Below are positions 33,216-42,541 of a stretch of DNA of 64,000 nucleotides, in pieces. The notes below the pieces were generated by a model, which was not told where the DNA came from, did not search any database, and was given only the letters and a program-made list of their open reading frames with translations. Position numbers and translations under genes: made by a program. Source of the DNA: Sandaracinaceae bacterium. GTDB lineage: Bacteria; Myxococcota_A; Polyangia; Polyangiales; JADJQN01. How positions within the stretch are numbered: the stretch's first letter is position 1; every line of letters starts with the position of its first letter. The stretch covers positions 1,240,001-1,304,000 of the forward strand of contig JADJQN010000001.1 in NCBI GenBank assembly GCA_016712745.1. The letters run 5' to 3'.

Positions 33216-33896
33216 GTGCGCAACGGCCGCATTTTCATGGAGTTCGCTCTGGTCGCGGGGCTCTTCGCTCATATCTACGGATGCGGCGGGGCGCAGGCAC
33301 GATCGCCCGAGCGCGTAGTGCAGGCTTTTGCGGCCTCTTTGTCCTCCGGAGACTACGCGGGCGCGTACGCGTTGATGTCGAGCTCGTATCGGCGACGAGT
33401 CACGCTCGACGAATTCCAGCGCCACCTTTCCGACAATCCCGCCGAGGCGCGCGCCGCGGTGGACGCCCTCATGCAACCGGAGGGGGAAGCTGAGCAGGTC
33501 GCAGTCGTCGTGCTTGCCGATGGCAATGAAGTCGAGTTGCGCAACGACGGCGGCGAGTGGCGAGTGGCGACGAACGTCGTCGACTTCTACGACCAGTCCA
33601 CGCCGCGCGCGGCATTGCGCTCGTTCATTCGCGCGATGGAGCGCGAGCGCTATGACGTCGTAGTTCGCTTCGTACCGAACGCCGACCGTGAAGGGATGAG
33701 CCCGGAAGCGATGCGCGCTGCTTGGAGCGGCGATGGTCGCGAAGAAATCACGCGCTTGCTCACCAGCCTGCGCAGTGCGATGAGCAATCCCATTGAGGAA
33801 GTCGGCGACCGCGCGACTATGCGCTACGGCGACGCACAAGCCACTGTGCAGTTCGTGCGCGAGGGAGGCCTTTGGAAGATCGAGGATCCGGACTAG
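33216..33896 (+). CDS. Probable lipoprotein with NTF2-like repeats
   Basis: A 226-residue protein. The GTG at 33216 gives a signal sequence with a basic start (MRNGRIFMEFALVAGLFAHIYGC, in parts) and lipobox IYGC; an ATG at 33237 would lose the basic residues. AGAAG lies 5-9 nt upstream. The mature part has two helical/beta blocks resembling NTF2/SnoaL or DUF4878-like repeats: PERVVQAFAASLSSGDYAGA and TPRAALRSFIRAMERERYD. The end (YGDAQATVQFVREGGLWKIE) is the typical final strand of that fold. Its end overlaps the rhomboid gene start by 25 nt. Ligand unknown. Confidence 0.62.
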   Translation: MRNGRIFMEFALVAGLFAHIYGCGGAQARSPERVVQAFAASLSSGDYAGAYALMSSSYRRRVTLDEFQRHLSDNPAEARAAVDALMQPEGEAEQVAVVVLADGNEVELRNDGGEWRVATNVVDFYDQSTPRAALRSFIRAMERERYDVVVRFVPNADREGMSPEAMRAAWSGDGREEITRLLTSLRSAMSNPIEEVGDRATMRYGDAQATVQFVREGGLWKIEDPD

Positions 33897-35017
33897 AGCC
33901 GCGCCCCGGTTTCGCGGCACGTCCTCGCGAACGCGATCCGGCACTATTTGTCCGCGATTTGCGACGCCTCACGAAGCGCGCGTGGGTGACGCCGACTATC
34001 GTTGCGATCAACGTTGCACTTTTCGCGGTGCAAGTCGGCACTGGCGTTGATTTCAGCACGCCGTCGATCGACGACTTGCTCACGTGGGGCGCAAACTACG
34101 GTCCGCTCACGATGAACGGCGAGCTCTGGCGGCTTTTCACTGCGTGCTTTTTGCACATCGGCGTGATGCACATCGCCTTCAACATGTTCGCGATGTGGCG
34201 GTCAGGCGTTTTCGTCGAGCAGCTCTTCGGCAATGTGCCTTTCTTGGTTCTCTATCTTGTGGCGGGCCTCGGCGGTAGCGTCGTGAGTCTCGTCGTACAC
34301 AACAACACCGTAAGCGCAGGCGCATCGGGCGCTATCTTTGGCATCTTCGGTGGGCTCGCCGGATACCTCGCGCGCAATCGCAACACGATGCCCAAAAGCA
34401 TTCTGCGCAGCCTGGGCGCAAACGTCGCGCAAATCGTCGTGCTCAACATTGCCATTGGCTTCTTGGTCCCGCGCATCGACGTCGCAGCCCACGGGGGCGG
34501 CCTCGTCATCGGCGCCATTGCGGGCTTCGCGCTTGCGCAGCCGATGACTGAAGACGGCGCGCGGAAACGGGTGCCGCGCGCGATCCTCGTTTTGCTCGCG
34601 AGCGCCGCACTGCTATTTGCCGGAACGTTTGCCCTCCCAAAGCACGGCAATCTGCTCGGAGCGTTGCAGCAGGTGCAGCGTCTCGACAATGAAGCGGTGA
34701 GCCTTGCTCAGCCTGCCGCGGCGGACTTCGAGGCGCAGCGCATTACGCCTGCTGAGCTGGTCGCGCGACTCACGCAAGCGCGCGCGAAATGGGAAGGGGC
34801 GACGGCGCTGCTCGACGGCCTTTCGGACCTCTCGCCGGAAGAACTTGGATTACGCGAGAAGTATAGGCAGTATTGCCGCCTTCGCGTCGAGCAAGCCGAC
34901 GCCACGATGGAATACGCGCGCACGCACGACGAATCCGCACTCACCAGGGCTCACAACCTCCTCGGCCGCATCGAGGCTCAGACGCGCGCCATCGAACAAG
35001 CCAACCAAGACCCATGA
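33872..35017 (+). CDS. Rhomboid-family intramembrane serine protease
   Basis: A 381-residue membrane protease. The TTG start at 33872 is supported by GGGAGG 5 nt upstream and lies inside the end of the upstream gene, giving a 25-nt overlap. Six hydrophobic segments follow a short basic N-tail. Rhomboid signatures are all present: HIGVMHIAFNMFAMW (His100 and Asn104), GASGAIFGIFGG (nucleophile Ser152) and VAAHGGG (His207, the dyad partner). After the last membrane segment comes a ~150-residue soluble helical C-domain, possibly coiled coil (ALLDGLSDLSPEELGLREKY). It would cut membrane proteins near their transmembrane helices. The downstream DUF72 gene overlaps by ATGA. Confidence 0.92.
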   Translation: MEDRGSGLEPRPGFAARPRERDPALFVRDLRRLTKRAWVTPTIVAINVALFAVQVGTGVDFSTPSIDDLLTWGANYGPLTMNGELWRLFTACFLHIGVMHIAFNMFAMWRSGVFVEQLFGNVPFLVLYLVAGLGGSVVSLVVHNNTVSAGASGAIFGIFGGLAGYLARNRNTMPKSILRSLGANVAQIVVLNIAIGFLVPRIDVAAHGGGLVIGAIAGFALAQPMTEDGARKRVPRAILVLLASAALLFAGTFALPKHGNLLGALQQVQRLDNEAVSLAQPAAADFEAQRITPAELVARLTQARAKWEGATALLDGLSDLSPEELGLREKYRQYCRLRVEQADATMEYARTHDESALTRAHNLLGRIEAQTRAIEQANQDP

Positions 35018-35670
35018 CCACGTCTCGCTACATCGGCTGCTCCGGATTCGCAGGCCCGCCAACACGGTATTGGCCTCTCTTCACGTGCGTCGAGATCACC
35101 GACACCGAGATCGCCACGCCCGGCGACGCCTCGGTGCGTCGATGGCTTCGCGAAGCACCAAAGGGATATGCATTTTCGGTTCTGGCGCCGCGGGAAATCG
35201 CCCAGACTGGATTCGCCGAAAAAGGCAAAGACGCACCGCGCCTTATCGAGATTGCGGCGGTCGCGAAGACACTCAACGCCGATGCGATTGTATTTGTGGC
35301 GCAGCCCGACTTCACGCCTACAGCTGTGCACAAGGCACGCTTGAAGGCCTTCGTCGAAGCGCTGCCCAAGGGCTTGCCGACGGCGGTTTTCGATTTGCCC
35401 GCCTTCTCCATCGACGAAGCCGTCGATGTCGTGAGCAGTAGCGGCGCGATGGTTGCAACCAATCCCCTTTCGCGTCCGGGCAAGGCAGCGAAGGATTTCG
35501 TCTACCACCGTTTGCCCGGCCCGGCCGGTCATCGGTCGCGCTACGACGAAGAGACCCTCGAGCGCGTCGCCAAAGCAGTGCGCGAATCAAAAGCGAGGAC
35601 AACCTTCTGCATCATGGCCAACATCGACTCACTGGCGAATGGTGCAACGCTCGCGAAGTTGTTGCGCTGA
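35014..35670 (+). CDS. DUF72 family protein (YecE-like)
   Basis: A 218-residue soluble protein starting at an ATG that overlaps the rhomboid stop (ATGA). The opening YIGCSGFAGPPTRYWPLF and the VEITDTEIATPGDASVRRWL and GYAFSVLAPREIAQTGF blocks match the DUF72 (YecE) TIM-barrel-like family, of unknown biochemical role. The later QPDFTPTAVHKARLKAFVEA and LPTAVFDLPAFSI segments fit its middle strands. It is about 50 residues shorter than typical family members and the usual Y(V/F)RLHG strand near the end reads FVYHRLPGPAG. Converges on the RluD-type gene across hexamer array D. Confidence 0.75.
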   Translation: MTTSRYIGCSGFAGPPTRYWPLFTCVEITDTEIATPGDASVRRWLREAPKGYAFSVLAPREIAQTGFAEKGKDAPRLIEIAAVAKTLNADAIVFVAQPDFTPTAVHKARLKAFVEALPKGLPTAVFDLPAFSIDEAVDVVSSSGAMVATNPLSRPGKAAKDFVYHRLPGPAGHRSRYDEETLERVAKAVRESKARTTFCIMANIDSLANGATLAKLLR

Positions 35671-35672
35671 GG

Positions 35673-35801
35673 CGGATTCGGACACGGACTCGGACTCGGA
35701 CTCGGACTCCGACACGGACTCGGATTCGGACTCCGACACGGACTCGGACACGGACTCGGACTCCGACACGGACTCGGATTCGGACACGGACACGGACTCG
35801 G
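35673..35801 (-). repeat. Hexanucleotide-word array, locus D
   Basis: About 21 contiguous six-base words (plus strand CGGACT, CGGACA, CGGATT, CCGACA; minus strand reads TCCGAG, TCCGTG, TCCGAA) that exactly fill the 134-nt spacer between the convergent stops of the DUF72 gene (35670) and the RluD-type gene (35805). No GGGGAACGTCCCC palindrome is present here. Confidence 0.92.
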
Positions 35802-35804
35802 TCC

Positions 35805-36794
35805 CTAGATCAGCGCTCTCAGCTCAGCCAGCGCCCGCTGAAAATCCGGCGGTGGCTCTGTCTCAAAGCGCAGCTTCGCCGCCGTGATCGGATGCACGAA
35901 GCCAAGCACTGCGGCGTGCAGCGCTTGGCGGCCGAGCTGTGATGCGATGTCGCGCAGCTTGGGATCGCGCGGCGCCTTTCCATACGACGTGTCGCCGAGA
36001 ATCGGCGTGCCGTGGTCAGAGAGATGCGCGCGAATCTGGTGCGTCCGCCCCGTCTCGAGCCGACATTCAATGAACGTTACGGCACCGATGCGCTCGCGCA
36101 CGCGAATGTGCGTGACCGCTTTCTTGCCGCTCACGACCTTGGTGCTGAAGCGTTTGCGATCGGTGGGGTGACGCCCGTGCATCGTGTCGAAGGTGATCGC
36201 ATCCGGCAACGCGCCGACGGCAAGCGCTAGATACATTCGCTCGATATCATGTGCCTGAAAGAGCTTCACCAATCCCTCTTTCGCGCGCAGCGACTTTGCG
36301 ACCACCATGATGCCGCTCGTGTCGCGATCCAAGCGATGCACGATGCCGGGCCGCTGCGCTTTTTCGTCTACGTCGCGATCGATGCGCGTGTGATGCAAAA
36401 CGGCGTTGACCAGCGTTCCATCCGGATGGCCCGGCGCCGGATGCACGACCAGCCCCGCGGGCTTATCAATAACGAGCAGATACTCGTCCTCGAAAAGCAC
36501 GGTGAGCGGAATGTCCTGCGCAATGGCATCCGTCGTTGGCGGATCCATAGGCGTCACGTGCACGCGCATGCCTTCGCGCATACGAGAGCTCGCGCGCGCT
36601 GGTTGGCCGTCGACCAGGACCTGGCCTTCGTCGATCCATCGCCGAAGCGTGGAACGCGACGCAGCAATCAACCTCGACGCCAGCAGCTTATCGAGCCGCT
36701 CGCCTTCTTCCGTCTTCAGAACAACCAGCGTGAACGGCCCCTCGCTTGGCAGGGGCTCTTCGTTGGTGAGGAGAAAATCCTCCTCGCTCACCAC
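35805..36794 (-). CDS. RluD-type pseudouridine synthase with S4 domain
   Basis: A 329-residue enzyme. An N-terminal S4 RNA-binding domain (GERLDKLLASRLIAASRSTL, RWIDEGQVLVDGQPARASSR, about residues 31-75) precedes the catalytic domain, with HRLDRDTSGIMVVAKS containing the active Asp, RMYLALAVGALP, and RLETGRTHQIRAHLSDHGTP near the end. Architecture and length match RluD/RluC-type enzymes acting on 23S rRNA; RluD-type (helix 69) is the likelier assignment but not proven. It overlaps the small upstream gene by 7 nt and is the last gene of a long minus-strand run. A second, S4-less family member is at 727-1452. Confidence 0.93.
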   Translation of the reverse strand: MVSEEDFLLTNEEPLPSEGPFTLVVLKTEEGERLDKLLASRLIAASRSTLRRWIDEGQVLVDGQPARASSRMREGMRVHVTPMDPPTTDAIAQDIPLTVLFEDEYLLVIDKPAGLVVHPAPGHPDGTLVNAVLHHTRIDRDVDEKAQRPGIVHRLDRDTSGIMVVAKSLRAKEGLVKLFQAHDIERMYLALAVGALPDAITFDTMHGRHPTDRKRFSTKVVSGKKAVTHIRVRERIGAVTFIECRLETGRTHQIRAHLSDHGTPILGDTSYGKAPRDPKLRDIASQLGRQALHAAVLGFVHPITAAKLRFETEPPPDFQRALAELRALI

Positions 36795-37051
36795 ATCTTC
36801 GACTTCAGATGCCCCTTTGAGCGAATCAGAATGTCGATGATGGCGCGGTCATAGAAGTTCTTATCGAAGAGGGACGGGGCGACGCGGCTCTTGAAGAGAG
36901 CGCGGCCTTCTTCGATTTCCTCTGAAAGCGTACCGAAGAGGTCATCGTTCGAGAGACCCGTAACGATCTTCTCCTCGTTATAGAGGGAGATATCGCTTGC
37001 GATGGCGCGGGCTAAACGACGCGCGGCTTCTTCGGTCTCAATGAGCGCCAT
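36788..37051 (-). CDS. Small conserved-looking protein (87 aa) upstream of the RluD-type gene
   Basis: An 87-residue acidic/amphipathic protein with no signal or membrane segment: ARRLARAIASDISLYNEEKI, then LSEEIEEGRALFKSRV, and a C-terminal GHLKSKMW. The ARRLARxxxSDIxxYN opening followed by an EEGR helix is one I associate with short proteins conserved in myxobacteria and relatives, but I know no function. It starts 50 nt after the DUF1015 gene and overlaps the RluD-type gene by 7 nt, so it is probably translated with it. A link to rRNA modification or ribosome assembly is only a guess from position. Confidence 0.72.
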   Translation of the reverse strand: MALIETEEAARRLARAIASDISLYNEEKIVTGLSNDDLFGTLSEEIEEGRALFKSRVAPSLFDKNFYDRAIIDILIRSKGHLKSKMW

Positions 37052-37101
37052 GAATGTCCTCCGAACAGCTTGCTATCAATACCTTGGCTCGCGCTCCCAT
37101 G

Positions 37102-38436
37102 TCAAAACTCAATGGTTTCTTCCGGGTCGAGCCGATGAAGAACAAGGCCGGTTGGGACCTTCGGATAGAAAAAGGTGCTCTTTTGAGGCATCACTTCGCC
37201 CGCCTCGCAGGAGCGCCGCACGTCAGCGACCGGAGTGCCATTCATGAGGAAGGCGATTTGGCCGTCTCCGTTAGACACATCGGCGAGCGTTGCGCCCCCC
37301 TGCTTCCAATAACGCAGGTGCGCTTGCGACGCTTGTTGTTCACGCGTGATGCCAAGCACCGATTCCAAGATGCCGGTGTGTAAAAGCACAACATCGGTGC
37401 GCCGCAACGCGGGCGAGATTCTCGAGAGCGCTGGATGCGCGTCGATGTTCGCATCCTTGCGCAACGAGAGAATCGCCTTCGACTTGTCCTTGAAGTAGAC
37501 CGCGAACGACGGGCTCGACTTGCCAGCCTCGGCAACGAGCTGCAGGAGCTGACTGGAATCCCGGCCCGGCCCCGGCTCTTCCGTCACGTAGCGAATGTCG
37601 AAGAGTGATTTCACGTCGGCGAGGAACTTCTCTCGGTCCACCGCAGCAAGCCCGTAAACGACGCGGTGAGTTGGGAAAACCAAGAGGCCCGGATCATTGG
37701 CATCGGCAAGGAACGCGAGCACGAAGTGATGCGCGCCATCCGGGGCCGGCGGCAAACCTTTTTTCGCGCGCTCTTCATCGATTGCAGTCCCGTAGCGAAG
37801 GGTCGTTTCGTAGCGATGGTGACCGTCGGCGATCAAGAGTGAGCTGGTTGACAACGCCTTCTCGATCGCAGCAATCGAGGCCTTATCGGTGACGCGCGCG
37901 AAGCGACTGATGATGCCGTCGTCGGTTTTGATTTCTTCTTCCGCCTCGGAAATGCGCAATGCACCGGCAACCACGTTGGCCTTGTCTTCGTAGAGAAGGA
38001 AGACGGGCGAAAGCGCCGTCGCCGTGGCGCAAAAGAGCTTGTAGCGATCTTCTTTCGGGCCGCTGAGAGTGCGCTCGTGCGGAAGGACGACGCGCTTGTC
38101 GTACTGCTCCGCGCGCACCAACGCAAAGAAACCTTTGCGCGTAATCGGTGCGCCACCTTCAGGCGGCTCGAAGGTCTGCTCGTAGCGCAGGAAAGAAGGT
38201 TTGCTGTCGCGCGCGAGCACGCCCTCGGCGATCCACGACGCGAGTCGTTGCTTCGCATTCTCGTAGCGTGCGTCACCCTCGCCCTCCGGGAGATCCAGAT
38301 GAACGATATTGTGCGGCGACTTGTCGCCTAATAGCTCGCGCTGCTTTGCATCGATCACGTCATAGGGAGGCGCCAGCACCTTATCCAAAGGGTCCTGAGC
38401 AAATCGAAGCGCACGAAACGGAGCAATCTCAGCCAT
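37102..38436 (-). CDS. DUF1015 family protein
   Basis: A 444-residue soluble protein. The ATG at 38436 starts MAEIAPFRALRFAQDPLDKV, the typical family opening (I.PF.alr...), followed by APPYDVI and SPHNIVHLDLPEGEGD. The diagnostic LIADGHHRYETTLRYG motif is in the middle, and DVVLLHTGILESVLGI and PTGLVLHRLDP are near the end. The family is widespread, sometimes next to amino-acid or phosphonate metabolism genes, and its reaction is not settled; the ADGHHRY motif suggests a metal or nucleotide site. It lies 47 nt downstream of purD on the same strand, so it may share the purine transcript. Confidence 0.9.
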   Translation of the reverse strand: MAEIAPFRALRFAQDPLDKVLAPPYDVIDAKQRELLGDKSPHNIVHLDLPEGEGDARYENAKQRLASWIAEGVLARDSKPSFLRYEQTFEPPEGGAPITRKGFFALVRAEQYDKRVVLPHERTLSGPKEDRYKLFCATATALSPVFLLYEDKANVVAGALRISEAEEEIKTDDGIISRFARVTDKASIAAIEKALSTSSLLIADGHHRYETTLRYGTAIDEERAKKGLPPAPDGAHHFVLAFLADANDPGLLVFPTHRVVYGLAAVDREKFLADVKSLFDIRYVTEEPGPGRDSSQLLQLVAEAGKSSPSFAVYFKDKSKAILSLRKDANIDAHPALSRISPALRRTDVVLLHTGILESVLGITREQQASQAHLRYWKQGGATLADVSNGDGQIAFLMNGTPVADVRRSCEAGEVMPQKSTFFYPKVPTGLVLHRLDPEETIEF

Positions 38437-38483
38437 GGGCGGCTTTATATCACGCCGCGCGCAGTTGCATCGACGAACGTTTT

Positions 38484-39764
38484 CTACGATTTGCGTGCGC
38501 GCCAGCCGATGTCGCGGCGGTATTGCATACCCGCAAACGAGATGCGCGCTACCGCGCCGTAGACTGCCTTCGCGGCGGCATCGAGAGTCGCGCCACTGGC
38601 ACACACGCCCAGCACGCGTCCGCCCGCCGTCACAACGTCGTCGCGTTGGACGCGTGTGCCGGCGTGAAAAACTCGCACGTCGGGCGTGCTCGCCACGTCA
38701 GCCAGCCCATGAATCGGTACGTCCTTCTCGACGGATGAGGGATAGCCACCCGCCGCAAGCACCACGCACATCGCGGCCCCACTTCGCCACGCGATAGAAA
38801 CGTTACTCAAGTCGCCGCGCGCTGAGCCTTCGAGCAGGGGCATGACGTCGCCATCAAACCGCGCCATCAGCACTTCGCACTCGGGATCGCCGAAGCGCAC
38901 GTTGTACTCGAGCACGGTGGGCTCGCCATTTTCGATCATCAAACCGCAAAAAAGTGCCCCTCGAAAAGGACGCCCTTCCTCGCGCATTCCGCGCAGGGTC
39001 GGCTCGATAACCCGGGCAATAACCTTGGCCTCGACTTCAGGAGTGAATACCGGCGGCGGCGAATACGCGCCCATCCCGCCGGTGTTTGGGCCCTGGTCGC
39101 CGTCTCGCAGCCTTTTGTGATCTTGGGCCGCTGCTAGGGCGACGAAGCGCTCGCCGTCGGACACAACGTGATAGCTAACCTCTTCGCCGCGCAAGGTCTC
39201 CTCAATGACGATACGCAACGCAGCGTCGCCGAACGCGCGCATGCGCATCATGGAGTCGACAGCGTCGAGCGCTTCCGCTGCATCCTTCGCGACAACGACG
39301 CCCTTGCCGGCGGCGAGGCCATCCGCCTTCACAACAAGGGGGCGACCCGCGCTTTTGATGTAAGCGCACGCCTTGTCTGCGTCTGCGAAGACGGCAAAAC
39401 CTGCCGTCGGCACGCCGTGACGGGCCATGAATTCCTTCGATGCGACCTTCGATCCTTCGAGCTCGGCCGCGGCTTCGCTCGGACCGAACGCGAGGATGTT
39501 CGCGTCACGAAGTCTGTCGACGACCCCGGCCACCAACGGGGCTTCCGGTCCGACAACTACGAAATCAATCGCGTGCTCTTTAGCCAATGCAACAATCGCC
39601 GCTGCATCGTTTACATCGACTTTGAGATTCGTCGCGTGAAGCGATGTGCCCGCGTTGCCGGGCGCGCAATAGACCCTAGCTGCCCGCGGGCTTTCCGCAA
39701 TGCGGAAACAGAGCGCATGCTCGCGCGCTCCACTGCCAACGACCATCACGTTCATGCGCTGCAT
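38484..39764 (-). CDS. purD: Phosphoribosylamine-glycine ligase (GAR synthetase)
   Basis: A 426-residue ATP-grasp enzyme that joins phosphoribosylamine with glycine, the second step of purine synthesis. It opens with VMVVGSGAREHALCFRIAES and contains VYCAPGNAGTS, RPLVVKADGLAAGKGVVVAK (ATP-binding), YSPPPVFTPEVE and EYNVRFGDPECEVLMARFDGD, all family signatures. The gene starts 3 nt after the purH stop (ATG at 39764); an alternative ATG at 39755 is the more typical N terminus. Neither has a strong ribosome binding site, consistent with translational coupling to purH. Confidence 0.95.
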   Translation of the reverse strand: MQRMNVMVVGSGAREHALCFRIAESPRAARVYCAPGNAGTSLHATNLKVDVNDAAAIVALAKEHAIDFVVVGPEAPLVAGVVDRLRDANILAFGPSEAAAELEGSKVASKEFMARHGVPTAGFAVFADADKACAYIKSAGRPLVVKADGLAAGKGVVVAKDAAEALDAVDSMMRMRAFGDAALRIVIEETLRGEEVSYHVVSDGERFVALAAAQDHKRLRDGDQGPNTGGMGAYSPPPVFTPEVEAKVIARVIEPTLRGMREEGRPFRGALFCGLMIENGEPTVLEYNVRFGDPECEVLMARFDGDVMPLLEGSARGDLSNVSIAWRSGAAMCVVLAAGGYPSSVEKDVPIHGLADVASTPDVRVFHAGTRVQRDDVVTAGGRVLGVCASGATLDAAAKAVYGAVARISFAGMQYRRDIGWRARKS

Positions 39765-39767
39765 GGC

Positions 39768-41324
39768 TTAATGACGAAAGTGTCGAACGTTCGTAAGCAC
39801 CATGGCAACCCCGGCTGCGTCCGCGGCCGCAATCACGTCCGCGTCTTTCACCGACCCACCTGGCTGCGCAATCGCGGTGATTCCGGCTTTGGCCGCTGCT
39901 TCAACCCCGTCTGGGAACGGAAAGAATGCATCCGAAGCAAGCACGCTTCCTTTGGCGAGCTCGCCCGCCTTCTTCACGGCGATTTCGACACTGACCACAC
40001 GGGACATCTGGCCTGCGCCCACACCGGCGGTGGTTTCTCCGCGCGCCAGCACAATTGCGTTCGACTTGACGTGTTTGCAAACGCGCCACGCGAATTCGAG
40101 CGACTTCATTTCTTCTGGGGTGGGCGCGCGCTTGCTGACGACTTTGCCACCCGTTACCTCACCGCGTCCTGAGCCGTCACGCTCCTGCACGGCGATGCCA
40201 CCGCCGACCCGCTTCCACACTAACTCTTTGTGGCTGGGCTCGAGCCATGCGCCCGTGGAGAGCACGCGCAGATTCTTTTTCGTCTGCAAAAGGTCGAGCG
40301 CGTCTTCCGCGTAGGCTGGCGCGATGATGCATTCGAGAAAGGTTTCTTTGAGCAGCTCGGCGGTTGCGAGATCGACCGTGCGATTGAGCGCGACGATGCC
40401 GCCGAATGCGCTCAGGGCATCGGCGTCACGGGCGCGGCGGTACGCCTCTACCAGTGTCTCCGCTACCGCGACCCCGCACGGGTTAGTGTGCTTGACGACG
40501 ACTGCGGCCGGCCGTTCATACTCGCGCACTGCATCAAGTGCAGCTTCGCAGTCGACGAGATTATTGAAAGAGAGCTCTTTGCCGCCCGCTCCCAGTGACT
40601 GCGCGCTCGCAAGCGAGCCCTTCATCGCATTGCGCTCGACGTAGAAGGCGCCCTTCTGGTGAGGGTTTTCACCGTAGCGGAAGGGATACGCGCGCTCGAA
40701 CTGCAGCGAGAGAGTTCCGGGAAACTCGGTGCGCGTCTCGTCGTCGCTGAAAGAGGTGAGGTAGGCCGCGATTGCGCCATCGTAGGCAGCCGTGTGCGAG
40801 AAGGCTTTTGCGGCAAGCTTCTTGCGCGTAGCGAGGTCGGGACCACCTGCCGCGAGCGTCATCGCGATCATCGCGTAGTCGTCGGGGTCGACTACCACCG
40901 TCACACGTGCACTGTTCTTCGACGCGCTGCGCAGCATAGAGGGTCCGCCGATGTCGATATTCTCGATCACCTCCTCGTACGGCGCCCCGCGCACAACCGT
41001 CGCTTCAAAGGGATAGAGATTCACGATCACCAAATCGATTGGCTTGCCACCAAGCTCATTCAAATCCTTGCGATCCGAATCGTTGTCTCGCATCAAGAGG
41101 CCGCCATGCACGCGCGGGTGCAAGGTCTTCACGCGCCCGTCCATCACCTCGGGCGAGTTCGTAAAGGTAGAGACATCCACAACGGGTATGCCGGCATCGC
41201 GCAAGGCCTTCGACGTACCGCCGGTCGAGAGAAGCTCGACGCCCGACGCGTTCAGCGCCTTGGCGAATTCGACGAGACCGCGCTTGTCTGAAACCGACAC
41301 GAGTGCACGAGCAATCTTCGCCAT
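39768..41324 (-). CDS. purH: Bifunctional AICAR transformylase / IMP cyclohydrolase
   Basis: A 518-residue enzyme for the last two steps of IMP synthesis. The ATG at 41324 has GGAG 6-9 nt upstream and gives the standard start (MAKIARALVSVSDKRGLVEF). The N-terminal MGS-fold cyclohydrolase has ELLSTGGTSKAL and GRVKTLHPRVHGGLL. The C-terminal transformylase has AVVVKHTNPCGVAVAETL and SDAFFPFPDGVEAAAKAGIT, and ends with IAQPGGSVKD and VLTNVRHFRH. It precedes purD by 3 nt and follows tgt by 68 nt, so purine and queuosine genes may share transcription. Confidence 0.96.
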   Translation of the reverse strand: MAKIARALVSVSDKRGLVEFAKALNASGVELLSTGGTSKALRDAGIPVVDVSTFTNSPEVMDGRVKTLHPRVHGGLLMRDNDSDRKDLNELGGKPIDLVIVNLYPFEATVVRGAPYEEVIENIDIGGPSMLRSASKNSARVTVVVDPDDYAMIAMTLAAGGPDLATRKKLAAKAFSHTAAYDGAIAAYLTSFSDDETRTEFPGTLSLQFERAYPFRYGENPHQKGAFYVERNAMKGSLASAQSLGAGGKELSFNNLVDCEAALDAVREYERPAAVVVKHTNPCGVAVAETLVEAYRRARDADALSAFGGIVALNRTVDLATAELLKETFLECIIAPAYAEDALDLLQTKKNLRVLSTGAWLEPSHKELVWKRVGGGIAVQERDGSGRGEVTGGKVVSKRAPTPEEMKSLEFAWRVCKHVKSNAIVLARGETTAGVGAGQMSRVVSVEIAVKKAGELAKGSVLASDAFFPFPDGVEAAAKAGITAIAQPGGSVKDADVIAAADAAGVAMVLTNVRHFRH

Positions 41325-41392
41325 ACGATTCTCCAGTCGCGCTATAAAAAGCGCGCGAAGGCTCGTATCGTGCGGCATCGGCGCGCGTCAAG

Positions 41393-42541
41393 CTATGCCG
41401 CAGGGACGGTCTTGATTTCGTCGCCGTCGCGCATACGGCACGCGGATTCCTTCGCGAAATCCGCGTAGCGCCCTTCGAGGATTGCGATCCGCGCGCGCTG
41501 CGTGAGCTGAGCGTAAAAGTGCAGGTTGTGCTCGGTCAAAAGACGGGGCCCAAGCATTTCGGCGGCGACAAACATGTGGCGCAAGTAGCCGCGCGAGTAC
41601 GTACTGCAGACCGGGCATCCGCAGTCCGGATCAAGCGCCGACTCGTCGTCGCGATGGCGCGATTGTTTCATATTCACACGCCCGTGCCATGTGAGCGCCT
41701 GACCATTGCGCGCGTTGCGCGTCGGCAGAACGCAATCGAACAAATCTACGCCTGCGCCAATGCCATGCAAAAGATCATAAGGAGTGCCGACACCCATCAC
41801 GTAGCGCGGCTTGTCTTTGGGCAACTTTGGCGCGACTTCAGAGAGCGCGCGGTACATTTCGGGGATGGGCTCGCCGACGGAAAAACCGCCCAGCGCGATG
41901 CCATCGAAGGGCATCGCCGCAATCTCTTCGATGTGTCGCAAGCGCAGATCAACATGCGTCGCGCCTTGCACAATGCCAAAACGCGACTGCCCTTCCCCCG
42001 CGGGTGTCGCGAGACAACGCGCCGCCCACGCCGTCGTGCGTCGCATTGCGTTCTCGATGACCGAGCGCTCGGCGCCTCCCGGGGGGCACTCGTCCAGTAC
42101 CATGGCGACATCAGCGCCTAAGAGAGCCTGCACGCGCATGCTCTCTTCGGGCGTGAGCCGATGCGCCGACCCGTCCAGGTGCGATCGAAAACTCACGCCG
42201 TCGTCGTCAATCTTGCGAAGCGCAGCGAGTGAAAAGACCTGATAGCCGCCGCTATCGGTGAGCATGGCGTGCGGCCAACGCATAAAGCGCTGAATGCCTC
42301 CGAAGTGGCGCACACGCTCGGCGGTCGGCCTCAGCCAAAGATGGTAGGTGTTGGCGAGGATCATGCGCGCGCCAGTGGCGGCAACCTCGGCCGGGGTCTG
42401 CGATTTTACGCTGCCTTGTGTGCCGACCGGCATGAATGCGGGCGTTAGAATCTCCGCGCGTGGCGTTTTGAAGACACCCGCGCGCGCGTCGCCATCGCGC
42501 GCTTTCTCTTCGTACGAGAATCCGATTGTCGGCAAAGCCAT
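41393..42541 (-). CDS. tgt: tRNA-guanine (queuine) transglycosylase
   Basis: A 382-residue enzyme exchanging G34 for preQ1 in GUN-anticodon tRNAs. Signatures: MPVGTQGSVKSQTP, LANTYHLWLRP, HAMLTDSGGYQVFSLAALRK with catalytic Asp96, the GGFSVGEP loop, and YVMGVGTPYDLLHGIGAGVD, then DLFDCVLPTRNARNG with the second catalytic Asp. The structural zinc site CGCPVCSTYSRGYLRH is intact. Its ATG overlaps the stop of queA (ATGA), a classical coupled pair. Confidence 0.96.
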   Translation of the reverse strand: MALPTIGFSYEEKARDGDARAGVFKTPRAEILTPAFMPVGTQGSVKSQTPAEVAATGARMILANTYHLWLRPTAERVRHFGGIQRFMRWPHAMLTDSGGYQVFSLAALRKIDDDGVSFRSHLDGSAHRLTPEESMRVQALLGADVAMVLDECPPGGAERSVIENAMRRTTAWAARCLATPAGEGQSRFGIVQGATHVDLRLRHIEEIAAMPFDGIALGGFSVGEPIPEMYRALSEVAPKLPKDKPRYVMGVGTPYDLLHGIGAGVDLFDCVLPTRNARNGQALTWHGRVNMKQSRHRDDESALDPDCGCPVCSTYSRGYLRHMFVAAEMLGPRLLTEHNLHFYAQLTQRARIAILEGRYADFAKESACRMRDGDEIKTVPAA

